Assembly: GCA_022577435.1 (NCBI GenBank)
Contig: JAKOON010000012.1
Span: 13,014,085 to 13,078,084 of the forward strand
DNA length: 64,000 nt
Reading direction: 5' to 3'
From: Embiotoca jacksoni
Lineage: Eukaryota; Chordata; Actinopteri; Embiotocidae
Under the pieces are notes generated by a model. It did no database searches. It worked only from the letters and a program-made list of their open reading frames with translations, and had not been told where the DNA came from. This document shows, piece by piece, positions 1 through 12,600 of the stretch (position 1 is the first letter of the stretch; every line of letters begins with the position of its first letter). The position numbers were made by a program, and so were the translations under genes.

Positions 1-480
1 TGACTGACAAGAAAATGACATACAAGCTTTGTATTTATATGCCACATTGCCCTTAAATACATCGTGTGGAGCTGCATGTCAGTGTCACTGCAGGATATCA
101 GTCACCAGGACGCAGAACCCTTGATTTAGTCTATATCATGGTTTATTTCTGACTTTGTCAGTTTTTCTGAAGTCTTGTATCCATGTCACAAAAACTCATT
201 GACTAAAAAATGTATTACATTTTTTTGTATTGTTTTCTTTCAAATTTAGCCTCTGGAGATAAAACAACTTTTCTTATATTGCTTGTTTAATTTATGTTCA
301 GCAGATGACAAACCAACAGATAGGGATATTGAATTTATTTACTTTAACAGCTTTGATTCTGGTCCTGCAATTATCCTGTATGCCTGTTTGCCAACCTCCC
401 ATTAATACACAGTATGTGTATTACTTCTTACTTTTATTTAATATATGTCTGAGCTTTCTCTGTCTTCTATTCCTGTGCAG
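1..480 (+). other. adcy2 intron (3' end), nothing else recognised
   Basis: AT-rich sequence upstream of the first visible exon. It ends in a pyrimidine-rich tract and cag acceptor. No further coding similarity seen on either strand. Confidence 0.6.
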
Positions 481-630
481 ATTTTGGCCAATATCATCAT
501 TTTCATGTGTGGCAACATGGCTGGGGCGTACCACAAACATCTGATGGAGTTGGCACTTAAACAGACATACCAGGACACCTGCAACTGCATCAAGTCCCCA
601 ATTAAACTGGAGTTTGAGAAGAGACAGCAG
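481..630 (+). CDS. adcy2: adcy2 window exon 1: last TM helix of M1 and linker to C1
   Basis: The acceptor ..cctgtgcag precedes codon ATT and the donor is gtaaag. Fifty codons, phase 0 at both ends. ILANIIIFMCGN is the end of the sixth membrane helix, followed by the juxtamembrane stretch ending LEFEKRQQ that leads into C1. Earlier exons are outside the window. Confidence 0.93.
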
Positions 631-3600
631 GTAAAGTGGTCAATAATTCCTAATTTCCAGTAAGTAAGTGGAAATCAGGCAGAAAATAGTATATGTAAAA
701 GTGCTGGTGATGATGATGGTGGTGTTGATGGCAATACGAGTTTTATATTTCAAACATTAGCTCTACATATTACTAACTAATTGCATTTACTCATAAAGTG
801 TAAGTGAAGTTGGTTGGGAAATGGTTGGTTCTTCATTTAATGACTTTTGTTGCACATTTGTGTTTTTGTCTGAATATTTGTATTGGCTTGTTAATGCTGC
901 AGTTTAGTGTTTACTTTTTCCCCAAAAATGTTTTTACTGCAACTTAATGCATTTCAAGCATTGTTTGGTTTTATCAATATAAACCTATGTCTCATACACC
1001 TTTGCTGGACCATTAATGGTATTAAATATTATATATATATATATATATATAATTGCCCAGAGCTTGAGTTATGGAAACCATTCAGTTCTGCATATATCTG
1101 ATTTTGGAAGGAACATAGAGGATTTGTTTCAAGGCTGCATTGGTATGTGTAATGTGGTAATTGTTTATCATTTCAGTGAGTGTGTTAGTGAGCCGACTTC
1201 ATGTGCTAGATTCTCTGTGATAAAAGGCTGTTCTTTGACTGCCGAGTTGATTACCCCAAGAGAAGGTTACCACAAGAATCAGCAGCTATATTTTAATCTG
1301 CAGCAAATTACTTCTTTTATAACAAATTCACGGACAGTGTGTTCTGCTCAGGACCATCTTAATTTACTGATACTTGTTTGGGTGTGTGACTGCTCTGCAC
1401 AACAGATTCAATCACACTGATTGGGGTTTGACATCATCTCTCCAAAGGAAATGATATGATTCATGATATGCAGCCAGCTTGCAACGTTGTCTGTATATCA
1501 GCACCTGTGTATTTTCTCTACATGCTCTGTGTGATTATGGAACAGGCTAATAACTTTTAAGTTACTACGTAAGTGGAAATGCAGCTTTTAATGAGCGCAG
1601 CTTCCTGTCAGATATTAGCAGGGTGTTGGTAAAAGCTTACAGATGTGAGTCTGGGATGTAGCTTTTTACTACAGCTGCTGAAGTCATAGCTTAGCTTTTT
1701 GGAGCTACAGTATGCAGTCAGATAAGGCTGAATCCAGCTGTTGTTGTGAAAGCTCAGGCTTGCGGTGGAGCTGATTTTTCCCTTTGGTGAATTCAGCTTG
1801 TGTTGTGATAACTGTCGTGAGTGAAGCTGAAAATGTATTGGGTGGAGCGGTTCGCAGTAGCCCTGGAGTGCTGCTGCTGCCTGTGACAGATGGTGGTAAC
1901 TGTGCATTCCTCTCAGGCGCACTCATAATATATGCTGTTTGCTGTGTGCTTTTATCCAAAATGCTCTGCAGTACAGTGAGTGCATACATTTTATGTTTGA
2001 CTACACCAAGCGGCACCATGTGAATTCATCAAAAACCCAAATTCCTGGCAATATGTGTGAGCTGCCCCTGGCGTAGAACCTCTCTTAGCCAGTACCCTCT
2101 GTACTGCGATGATCAATGGCTGTCAGGTTGGAAGATATATTGGCTTATATAGGCATTTTTCTCCCATTTTGAACTCCTCATCACCCTACGAGGAGTTACT
2201 TGCTCAGTACTGAGCAGGTTGTCTCAGAGTAAAACCTACAGTAGCCTCAGAACAATAGATAGATGGTGAAGCAGTCACTGAATAAGAAGGCAAAAAAGGT
2301 AAATAAGGGCTGAATCTGACATCTGCTGGCTGGAAATGTAATAATGAACACTCTCACATTGATCATACTTTGAGTATCAACAAGTCAACACAACACAAGT
2401 CTAACTGACCTTCACTCCACTTAAAGCTTCAATGGAGACCGATGACATAATGGTGACAGCTTTTTGTCTTCTCTTGTCATCAAAGGTTAACAGTTCAAAA
2501 TTAGATTAAATATTCAATTGAATATCCATTTGTGGAACATTTGATAAGGTTTTCATTGACAATTCAAGGTCCCTGGTGATTGCAATGTGACACCATAAAC
2601 ATGCAGACTTTGGATCTGAAAGATGTTCTGTTGCTTCAATCCAAACTGGGGGGCAATGAGGTAAGAATTTCCTGTGAGAATAAACTCTGAAGCTAAGTAT
2701 CAAAATATGTGTGCGTGGCAATATCAAGAAATGGACTTAGTATTGAAATTGTATTATATAAACAAATATTTGAATACGTCTGGTGAATGCAGTATGAATG
2801 ATTGTTTTTTATGACTGTGTTGGTCAATTTCTGTTTGCAATACAAAATTATTTAAGTGAGATCCGAACTGAAAACTGTATTTAATTAGATAAAACTGATG
2901 TTGACAGAGTTTTCCTTTGGGGATACAATTTGCAGTTTTAAAAAAAGGTAATAAACTGCAATATATATCACAATATACTGTATTTATCCAGCACTCAACA
3001 TATTGCAAAATGTTCAAAATTGCCCTAATATTGTATCGTGACTTAAGTATCGTGATTATATCGTATTGTGAGGCCTGTGGTGATTCCCACTCTTAAGTTG
3101 TTGATAAAACAATCAAAAAAATGCAGTGTTTTTATTAATTAAACCATATAATATTCATTACAGATGTTGAGTGTTTTAAAATGTAATAATTGACTACTAC
3201 TACCTCTCTCTTTGTACTGCTGCCAATAGGAGCGTCTCCTACTGTCTCTGCTGCCAGCTCACATCGCCCGCGTGATGAAAGCTGAGATCATCCAGAGACT
3301 AAAGGGTCCAAACTTTGGCCAGATAGAGAACACAAACAACTTTCACAACCTCTATGTCCAAAGACACACTAACGTCAGGCATGTATTATTTATTCAGATT
3401 TACCACTCACACAACCAAGATGTTCTGCACTGCACTTACTAAAAGCATTATATAAATGTATATCTGTTGGTGCTTTTTCCACCTCTAGTATACTTTATGC
3501 TGATATAGTAGGATTCACACGGCTCGCCAGTGACTGCTCACCAGGAGAGTTGGTGCACATGCTGAATGAGCTGTTTGGCAAATTTGATCAGATTGCTAAG

Positions 3601-6600
3601 GTAAATAATTTATTATTTGGCTCTTGAGTACACATGAATAAATACATCCTATTTCTTCATAACTAAGGGTTAGAGAATAGAGCCCATAACTTATATGTAT
3701 CTAAACTGTCAGCAATATCTTACTCATTATCACATCAAAGAGCCACCCTACATGCTTCCCTCCTGACATGTTCAAAGGTATATATAATTCTTTATTTCAA
3801 TATTTTAACTAATGGACACAAACTGTCTCCTACATCCACACAAACACTGAGTCCATTGTCAGTGTTAGTGCAATGCAAGCTTTAAGTTTCCACATCACAC
3901 TTGACTGTCACATACCCTGCCCGCCTGAGTTTTTTTTTACTTGCTAACATTGTTAGATAGACAGATAGATTGACAGGTGGATAGATTATAACACAGCATA
4001 GCCCTACGGCATGCTGAATGTAAAAAGGGGACCTTTACCTGACCCTCTGTATACAAGCTTATCTTCCACCTTTTTCTATGCAGGAAAATGAATGTATGCG
4101 GATCAAAATCCTCGGCGACTGTTACTACTGTGTGTCTGGCCTGCCGGAGTCGCTGCCAAATCATGCAAAAAACTGTGTGAAAATGGGTCTGGACATGTGT
4201 GAGGCCATCAAGTAAGTGCCTGTTACATAACAGTGCTGCTAAAGAATTAAATCATTTTTTTAAATGCTTGCTTCTCTATAACTGTATATCTGACCGCAGG
4301 ATTAATGTTGAGTAGACAATCAGCATCAGTGATGTCAAAACATGTTTATGTAATGCAATAGTTAGATGAGGATGAGTGTACTGACTTGGTTTACTCTGAA
4401 AAGTAAAGGGCTGAAAGGATCATTGTTGTGGCATGTCACCATCTTTCTTCTTTACTGTTTCAATACTCTACAGACATCATAAAAGTCAGAGAGTGATGCA
4501 TTTGCTGTTGTTTTCTGACCAGACAGATGGTTTGGGTGATGATTTTCTGGTGTTCCTAATTAACAAAAGCAAATTTTTGATGCTTGACAGGAAGGTGCGA
4601 GATGCTACAGGGGTTGACATCAACATGCGTGTGGGTGTGCATTCTGGGAATGTCCTGTGTGGCGTTATCGGACTTCAGAAATGGCAGTATGATGTTTGGT
4701 CACATGATGTCTCGCTGGCCAATCATATGGAGGCGGGAGGTGTACCAGGGTGAGTGACAAGAAGGTGAAATTGAAGGACAGAAAATGTATGCGGTACCTT
4801 TACTGCACTAGTTTTGCCAGGATGTTAACCATTTATCCTTGCTAAAGGTTATCAAAAGAAGATCCCGATCGTAGGGGTGTAACAGTAAACCAAATTTAGG
4901 GTTTGTTATGAAACTCGGTTTTGAAGTCACGTTTCAGTATGTTTTCAGTACTGCAGACTTTAAAATCGTGCAGTGTAATGGTGCCTGAGCCATCTTTTTT
5001 TATCAACACTGAGTCATTTAAAAAAAAAAATAATAATAAATATATATATATTACCTGTAATTGTCACCTGTGAAGAGCGACCAGGGACTCAGCGAGACCT
5101 CCCTGTAGTAGACAATCGATTGACCCGTACAGTGTGAGCAGACATCGCAGATTCTGGCCACGCTGTAAGGTCGATTCAGACTCAATGTATAGTGTGATTT
5201 TGTACATGGTAAAATATAAAATTTGCAGTGTCTACCCTGCTTTCAAGGGTACAAAAAATAAGTACACACTCTGGGTGGAGCTTGTGTATTATATTTCCAT
5301 TATGGGAACCCTGGTGGATTGTTTGGCTCACAGAGCACCAAACTGATCAAATTTCATACCAAACCAAATGGTTTGAGGCAAACACTGCTATCGTTACGTC
5401 GCGACCAGATATATGGTTAATGTTCATAGGAAAACGTTAATTGATTAAGCTGTTCATTGGCAGGCGAGTCCACATCACTTCAGTGACACTGGAGCACCTG
5501 AATGCTGCCTATAAGGTGGAAGATGGGGATGGACAAGAGAGAGATCCTTACTTAATGGAACATGGAGTCATCACTTATCTGGTCATCAACCCTAAGGTAC
5601 CGTACAAACGTTACATTCAGTGATGAGAATATTTGGCATTGAAGAAAATGCAATGAATGGACAGTGTTTCCATGTTTGTCCAGGTTGAGCATCGGAGCCC
5701 ACAGCATTATTACCGATCCAGACACACTGTAGATGGAGCAAAGATGAGAGCCTCAGTCAGGATGACCCGCTACCTGGAGTCGTGGGGAGCAGCCAAGCCC
5801 TTCGCCAACCTGCACCACAGAGACAGCATGACTAATGAGAATGGGAAGATCAACACGGCTGTGAGTGATTTTTTTCGACACACATGTTGTCACTCGGGGG
5901 ACGGGAAGTTCATCTGCAGCTGCCGACCTGTCTCTCTCTCCTTGCTCCATGTTTAGGATGTGCCGATGGGGCAGTATCACTTCCAGAGGAGATCAGAAAG
6001 GCAAGCGGTGCCTTTTACAGCTTTTCTTTGACAGGATTATCCCCCTCACTTCACATTACAGAGTCAGGCGATACGATGCTTTATAGAACCAAAGGCTTTC
6101 ATTTGTGTGACGAATATTATTTGAAATTCTGCCTCTGCCTTAATTTTTTGTTACCAATTAAAGGACAAAGTCTCAGAAGAGACGATTTGAGGAGGAACTC
6201 AACGAGAGGATGATCAGGACCTTTGATGGGATAAATTCACAAAAGTAAACATCATTTCACAAATCTATATAACTAATATTTATATTGTGTAATACCAACA
6301 ATCTATAGAAAATATATACTTTTTATCTAACTGATATAATGTATTTTTTTCAAACAAATTACGACATGTATCATCTTACTGTAACAGAGCTTATATTAAA
6401 GACCTTTTCATAGCCTTGTTAAACAACTTAATTAACTCTAACCTTCATTTTTTTGTATACATTTTATTTTAATAGTGTTTGTATTCTCCTTTTCATCTGG
6501 TTAATAACCATGTCTTTATACTTCAAGACAGTGGCTCAAGTCCGAGGACATTCAAAGAATATCGCTATTCTTTCACAACAAATCGTTAGAGAAGGAGGTA

Positions 6601-9600
6601 AGAAGCTTTACAAGTAAAACTGGCATCATTCACCCTTCTGTGGATACAGTGCTGACGTTTTTCAAAGACAATTACAAAGCGTATTGTCAGACAAGACGTC
6701 GTTGGTGCTTGCTATTCTGCCTACACTTTGCTTGCCCTGAAATTTTGTAAATCAAAGAGGGATTTGTGCTGTGAGTGTGCAGTTGAGAGGTTTCTGAAGT
6801 AGCTTGAATATTGGTTTTGAAAAGCCTTTTCTTGATGCCTAACCTTGTTTTTATCTATTTAGTACAGAGCAACAACCTTGCCAGCCTTCAAGTACTATGT
6901 GACCTGCGCCTGTTTGATCTTTTTCTGCATTTTTATTGTGCAGATTCTCGTCCTACCAAAGTATGTGAACTTTATATGAATCTACCCTAACAAAATAAAC
7001 AGTTTTACTAAATGTATTTGTGTGGGTTTGCGTGTATGTATTTATTCTTATGCAAGATACATTATTAAACTAAACTTCTCTTATGTCACTGTGCCTTGAT
7101 GAGTCAGTTTCAGCAAAGGGAGCAATTTATTTTGTTACTTGGTTTATTTTTTGAGATTTTTTTGCATGACATAAAACTTGAAAAGTGAACTGACTTATGA
7201 TTTCATTTTTTTAGGACAACTATCTTGGGAGTATCCTTTGGAGTGGCTTTTCTTATCCTTTCCTTGATCCTCTTCATATGTTTCATTGGACACTTCTTGG
7301 TGAGTAGTTTTTCTGTAAATGAGTTTATTGCAAACATCATTGTTTTAGAAGTGCCCCTTTCCTACAACGTACTTCTACATTAAACACTGTATTTAACCAG
7401 GATATGCCCGCTCTCTAATGGAACTCGTCTGTCCTTAATGTCACACTAAAGGTACATGAGTGGTCCAAGTGCACCTCTGGTCAACTTAACAGCCCATTAA
7501 TAGACCCTCAGGTGTACACAGTGTTGTGACCTTTGGGCAAAAATTACCCTTACACAGACTCAGAGATCCTGTGAACACCAGTGCTTTGATCCTTGTCTAA
7601 GACACTTTCCAGGCAAAATGGTGTGTTACTACACACACTTTCATCACAAACAGACAGCTGTGATCCTGATGTTTACATATCATATTTAGTATATCATATG
7701 CTTGCAATAATTCAGAGAAAGTTGGATTCCTTTTTTTGATCGGCTGTGCTAATTTTTTTTTTACCGGGGTTTATGTCTTCCTAAAAGAAGCCCAATGCTT
7801 ACAATGCCTGTATATACTAAAGAACAGGCTGTCAATGACTGCAGATATTGCCACGGTTGTCTCAAGTAGCCACTGTAAGAAGATTAGGCGGTCTTCTGTG
7901 ATACTCCTTGTCTAGTAAGAATATATCCAAGGCCAAAAAATGGGAAAGATACGAGGAAAAAATAAATAACTACTAAAGTATTAAAGGTGCTATAAAATTC
8001 CATTAGCCAGAGGCCTGCACAGCCCATTGCACCCAATGTATGATCTTTAATTCTGTGCAAGTGAGGATCTGCTGCTTTGCTCTGAACTCTGCTCCCTGTG
8101 GATGTTGCCGAAAACTCAAAAACAAAACACAACAGTAAAGTTGAGAAGCCTCCTGTTGTCACATGTCAGCGTTGTTTGCCATTGCCGGGTTCGTTGCTTT
8201 AGTTCATCTTGTGTTAGATGACTGTCTTCTCTTTGTGGAATTTGCAAACTCTCGTGAAAGTTTATTCTCGGTCTACTGTGGAATAATTCAGAATCAGTCT
8301 GAATTTATTTTTTCCTTACTAAACTGAAACATTTGATTCCATAATTGTGTTTTTTTCAATTTCTTGGTAACATTTCGCAGAAGACTATCTTTCAGTTTCA
8401 AGAGCTCATTCAGTTTCTCCAATCCTATGTTATTATTTGAACTGCAGCTCTGGAGATTAACTACAAAATGTTGTGCTAATGCCCTGTTTTCAGAATAAAA
8501 AGATGTGTCCCACGAGCTCCACATTTCCAGTAGTCCCTATGGTTTATTATATAGTGTGCCATCCTTGGTATATTATATTGTGATGTACGTCCCTGAGCTA
8601 TTAAAATGTCACATCGGCTCAGCCCTGGCGATGCTCAGATATTGCTCTGAGATGATCAAGCAAACGATTTGGGTTTTCACTGTCATTGTCTTGCTATGAA
8701 ACACATTGAGCTGAAGGCAATGCTGCAAAGAGGAAAAGCAATTTACTGAAACTGACCTAGCAAGCATTTGCAGAACCCTGGAGAGATTTCATACATGCAT
8801 CTATAAAAACTCAGTAACGAGCAGTATACAAACATTAAAATGACAATGGCTATATTGTGCAGCTATAATACAGATTACTGTAAAGAGAGGGAGCAGGATT
8901 GCTCTTAAGAGCATGCTAACATTGCCCTCAGTAGTACTAATTTACTCAGTGAAGCGCAGGTGAAGGCCAGTTAACAACCCCTTTACCTTTGCTCTGGTTC
9001 TAATGAAACTTTTACACCGAAGTCTAACCGGTGAGTGTGTTGATAGCTCTATTTGCAGACTTCTTACATCACTTTATACATGATGAAATCACGTGCAGTG
9101 GTAATTTTAGAGTGCTATTATTGCATGTATTTCATATAATAATGCAGCATTCCATTAACATGAAAGGGTCCCTCTCTCCATAATTGCACAGCCCTTGAAC
9201 TTGTTGGTTGGCACTGCTCAGGCAATCAGAAGTTAAGCAGTAATAGGTGCTTCAGTGTGTGAACTTGTTATGTTCAGTATTAATTATCACAGTAATGGTC
9301 CTTACTCATTAAAAACATTAAATTTGTTGTTGTATAATATGTATTCATATTCAGACATACACATGCAATTCACTTGGTTTCATTAGATCATGGATATTTG
9401 TGTTCCTCTGTGCTTCTTCTGTGTGCAACCTTATATCTCAGCTCCCACATCCCTTTTGTATACTGAGATTCATGCATTCTTGTATTTGTGTGTTGTTGTG
9501 CAGCACTGCAGTAAAAGCGCCTCTACGTCTTGGATGTGGCTGCTGAGGTCATCAGTCATTATTGCCAACAAGCCATGGCCCTGCATCACTCTCACCATGA

Positions 9601-12600
9601 CAACCACAGCTCTAATACTCATAATGGCAGTCTTCAACATGGTAAGCTTTTATGTGCATGTACTGCACGGAGGGAAGGGTAAACGCCTTTTAAGTTTCAC
9701 CAGGAATAAAGTTTTGCAATCCTGCAGATTTTAATTTGAGTTAGAAAGTAATGGAATGCAACATATCGGCACACAAACAAAATCAATCAATCAATCAGCC
9801 ACTAGTGATATAAATGAATAAGAACCATGGATGTTTAGATGTTTTGAAAAATTATAATTATACTCTTAAAACCTACTTAGATTAATAATGCTGTCCTACT
9901 GAGTTTATTTAATGTAAAAATACATATTTCTTTCCTACAGAAAACATGATGCAGTTCCACAGTAGTAAATACATCACAGTCTTCATGATTAGGAGCAATG
10001 AATGCACTCATTTTAATGTAGTATTTATCAACATGCTTTCTATTTCTTTTCTTTATTAATCCTAAAACATATTGGATATTTCACCACACAATCAGTTGCA
10101 GAAAAATATGGACTTTTGATTGTACTTTTAAGATTGCTGTCTGTCAGTTAGCTTTCTCTAACATGGAGATTGTGGTTTCTGAGCTTTGCATACTACTGTC
10201 AATACCATTTGCATGCAGTGATAAGAAAATACTGGAATTTGTATTGTTATTTTACTCTTCGCCATTAATTTGTAGTTTCTTCTGATTGAGGTTTATTTCT
10301 GGAGAGAAAAAGACCAAAACCCAAAGACTCAGATAAGGTGGAATAGTAGCCTGGGGCTTGAGAGGAAGCTGTGTGATAAAGCACAGTGTCAAGACCCTGG
10401 TTTAGACCTTCACACAAATCGATTCCAGAGATTATAATCGTGTTTTGCGTCTGACGTGGGTCAGTCGCTTGCGGCGGAAGGACCAAATTAACTTGGCTTT
10501 GCTCAGTGGGGCAGTCCATCCTCATCTTATCCTGCAGTTTCACTTAAAAGGACATTATTGAATGGCTGTCACTATTGGCCTCTTATCTAAAAAGATTGTA
10601 TTATCCTCCCGCAAGTGTAATGCAGATCAGTCCATCTTTTCACATGCGGATGTACAAAGCAGACAGAGAAAATGTGTTTATATAATTCACGTGAATTCTC
10701 TGGTTTGTTTCCTGTGATGGATTGAAATGTAAAGACCTTTTTTTTTAACCACTTACCAAAAATGAGGTAAACCCTGAATTTCTATTGATTTTGTGTTTTG
10801 TTTCTAGTTCTTTTTGGAAGACAATGCGTTGTCTCAAGTTCCTGTTTACAATTCGTCCAATGAGACACTGTTTTACCCTAATGGGGAACTCATCACCTTC
10901 ACTGGCAAAAACAATTTCTACCTTCCTGTAAGTGATAAACATTATCATTATCGTGACTGTTTTCAAACTCAATTTCTAACCTTAAAACTAATCAACCAAT
11001 ACGTTTGTTTGTTTGCCTCTTTTTCTGTCTAGTATTTAATTTACAGTTGTATCCTGGGCCTGATTTCTTGCTCAGTGTTCCTGAGGATAAACTATGAGCT
11101 GAAGATGATTATTATGCTCACAGCAGTGGTGGTCTACAATGTTATTATTCTACAAACACATGCCTCTCTGCTGGACGAGTATAGCAGTTTTCTTTACAAG
11201 ACTGAAAGCCTGGACAGGTAGGTGCACAGTCACAAATGGAGGGGTTAAGCGAGTCAAGGTGGGTGATGAGACTGTGTTGTGGTAGGCTGAGAAGAGGAAG
11301 TTGGGGGTTAGTTTTAGTCAGACTAATCAACAGTAAAATCAGAAGAAAAAAAGCAGCCTCCTGAGTCTCAGTAGATGCATCATAGGCGACTTAAATCCAA
11401 CATTTGAGCAGGAGTCAAGTACAAGTTGCCGACTCTGATCTATGATCAAATAAGCATTAGTTCTTATGGAAGTATTCCCCACGCTACCATTATTCATCCA
11501 GACTAAACTAACTGTGTTTCCCTTTAATGAATAATGAATTAATGAAGAAATACTCTTTTACTTAAATGTAAAATGTACTGATCTGTGCCATTACATAGCT
11601 GCTCTCCAAGATATGCATTTTGATGTTGCATTTAGTGGAAAGGAAATCATTAGTATTAACCTGCGTCGTTTGACATGCTTTGACTCTATAATACTGTGGT
11701 CAGATTAATTCATCCATTATGTATTATGTAACATACTTAAAGGCAGTCCATTTTTCCTGCCATTATAATGCAGTCTAATGAGTTTATCAGGTTCATTTAT
11801 TTATGAACACAGAAATGTGAGGAGCATGTTTAGTTTGATTCAGCAGAAATACAAATTAACTTTTAACCAAAGTCAACTTCGAATGAAACAATTTTCTTTC
11901 CAGTAACAGCCTCTTAGCTACTAATCTAATCACCGGTGCGTCCAGGACCACCAGGGACTTTGTGACAGTAGCGGTGCATCGTCAGGGTGCAAACCTGGCA
12001 TCCCTGTTGTCAGGATGAGACCTGATGAGATGAAGCAGGAGAAACAGCTCCAAAATCAAAATGCTCTTGAAAATAAAATGGCTAATTTTTACATTTCTTT
12101 GTCTACTCATGGTATACCGAGATACAGAAACATGTAAATAAGAGAGCTTTGTACATATTGGAATGTATGGAGTTTTACCTTTCCAAAAGCAAGGTGGAAC
12201 TCAGTGGACAAAACAATAAAACAAACAATATTGGTGGTTATTTTGAACATACTAAGATAATTCTGCTCTGTGCTGCATCCTCTCTTTAAACTGAGCAGCC
12301 AGGAGAGACTGTAGAGATGACATCATGAACAGACAAATCCAGAGCTCTCCCATTGACGGTGAATAATGGAATAAGTCAATGGACATTATGACAGCACTCA
12401 TTGTGGTTTTACTGGAAAATGTGGATATTTTATGATTCAAAGCTGGAAGCATTACTTGTCAATGAAAGGATAAGCGAGTAGAGGCCAAAAACTCACAGGA
12501 TGACATCAATTGAAGACTAAATAGTCTGGTTTCCAACAGAGGAAGGACGTTTTCTATCTTTGTGGTTGTTTGTTACAATCCAAAGCCACTGAATTAACAT

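Noticed and set aside
1016..1420. 134-codon plus-strand open frame starting in an AT repeat
   Set aside because: Begins with Tyr-Ile repeats from (AT)n and shows no conserved motif.
3383..3384. GT donor just after adcy2 window exon 2
   Set aside because: It would add four bases and shift the frame away from ILYADIVGF; the GC donor at 3379 keeps it.
6008..6009. GT donor after adcy2 window exon 8
   Set aside because: Adds seven bases and breaks the frame into TKSQKRRFEEEL.
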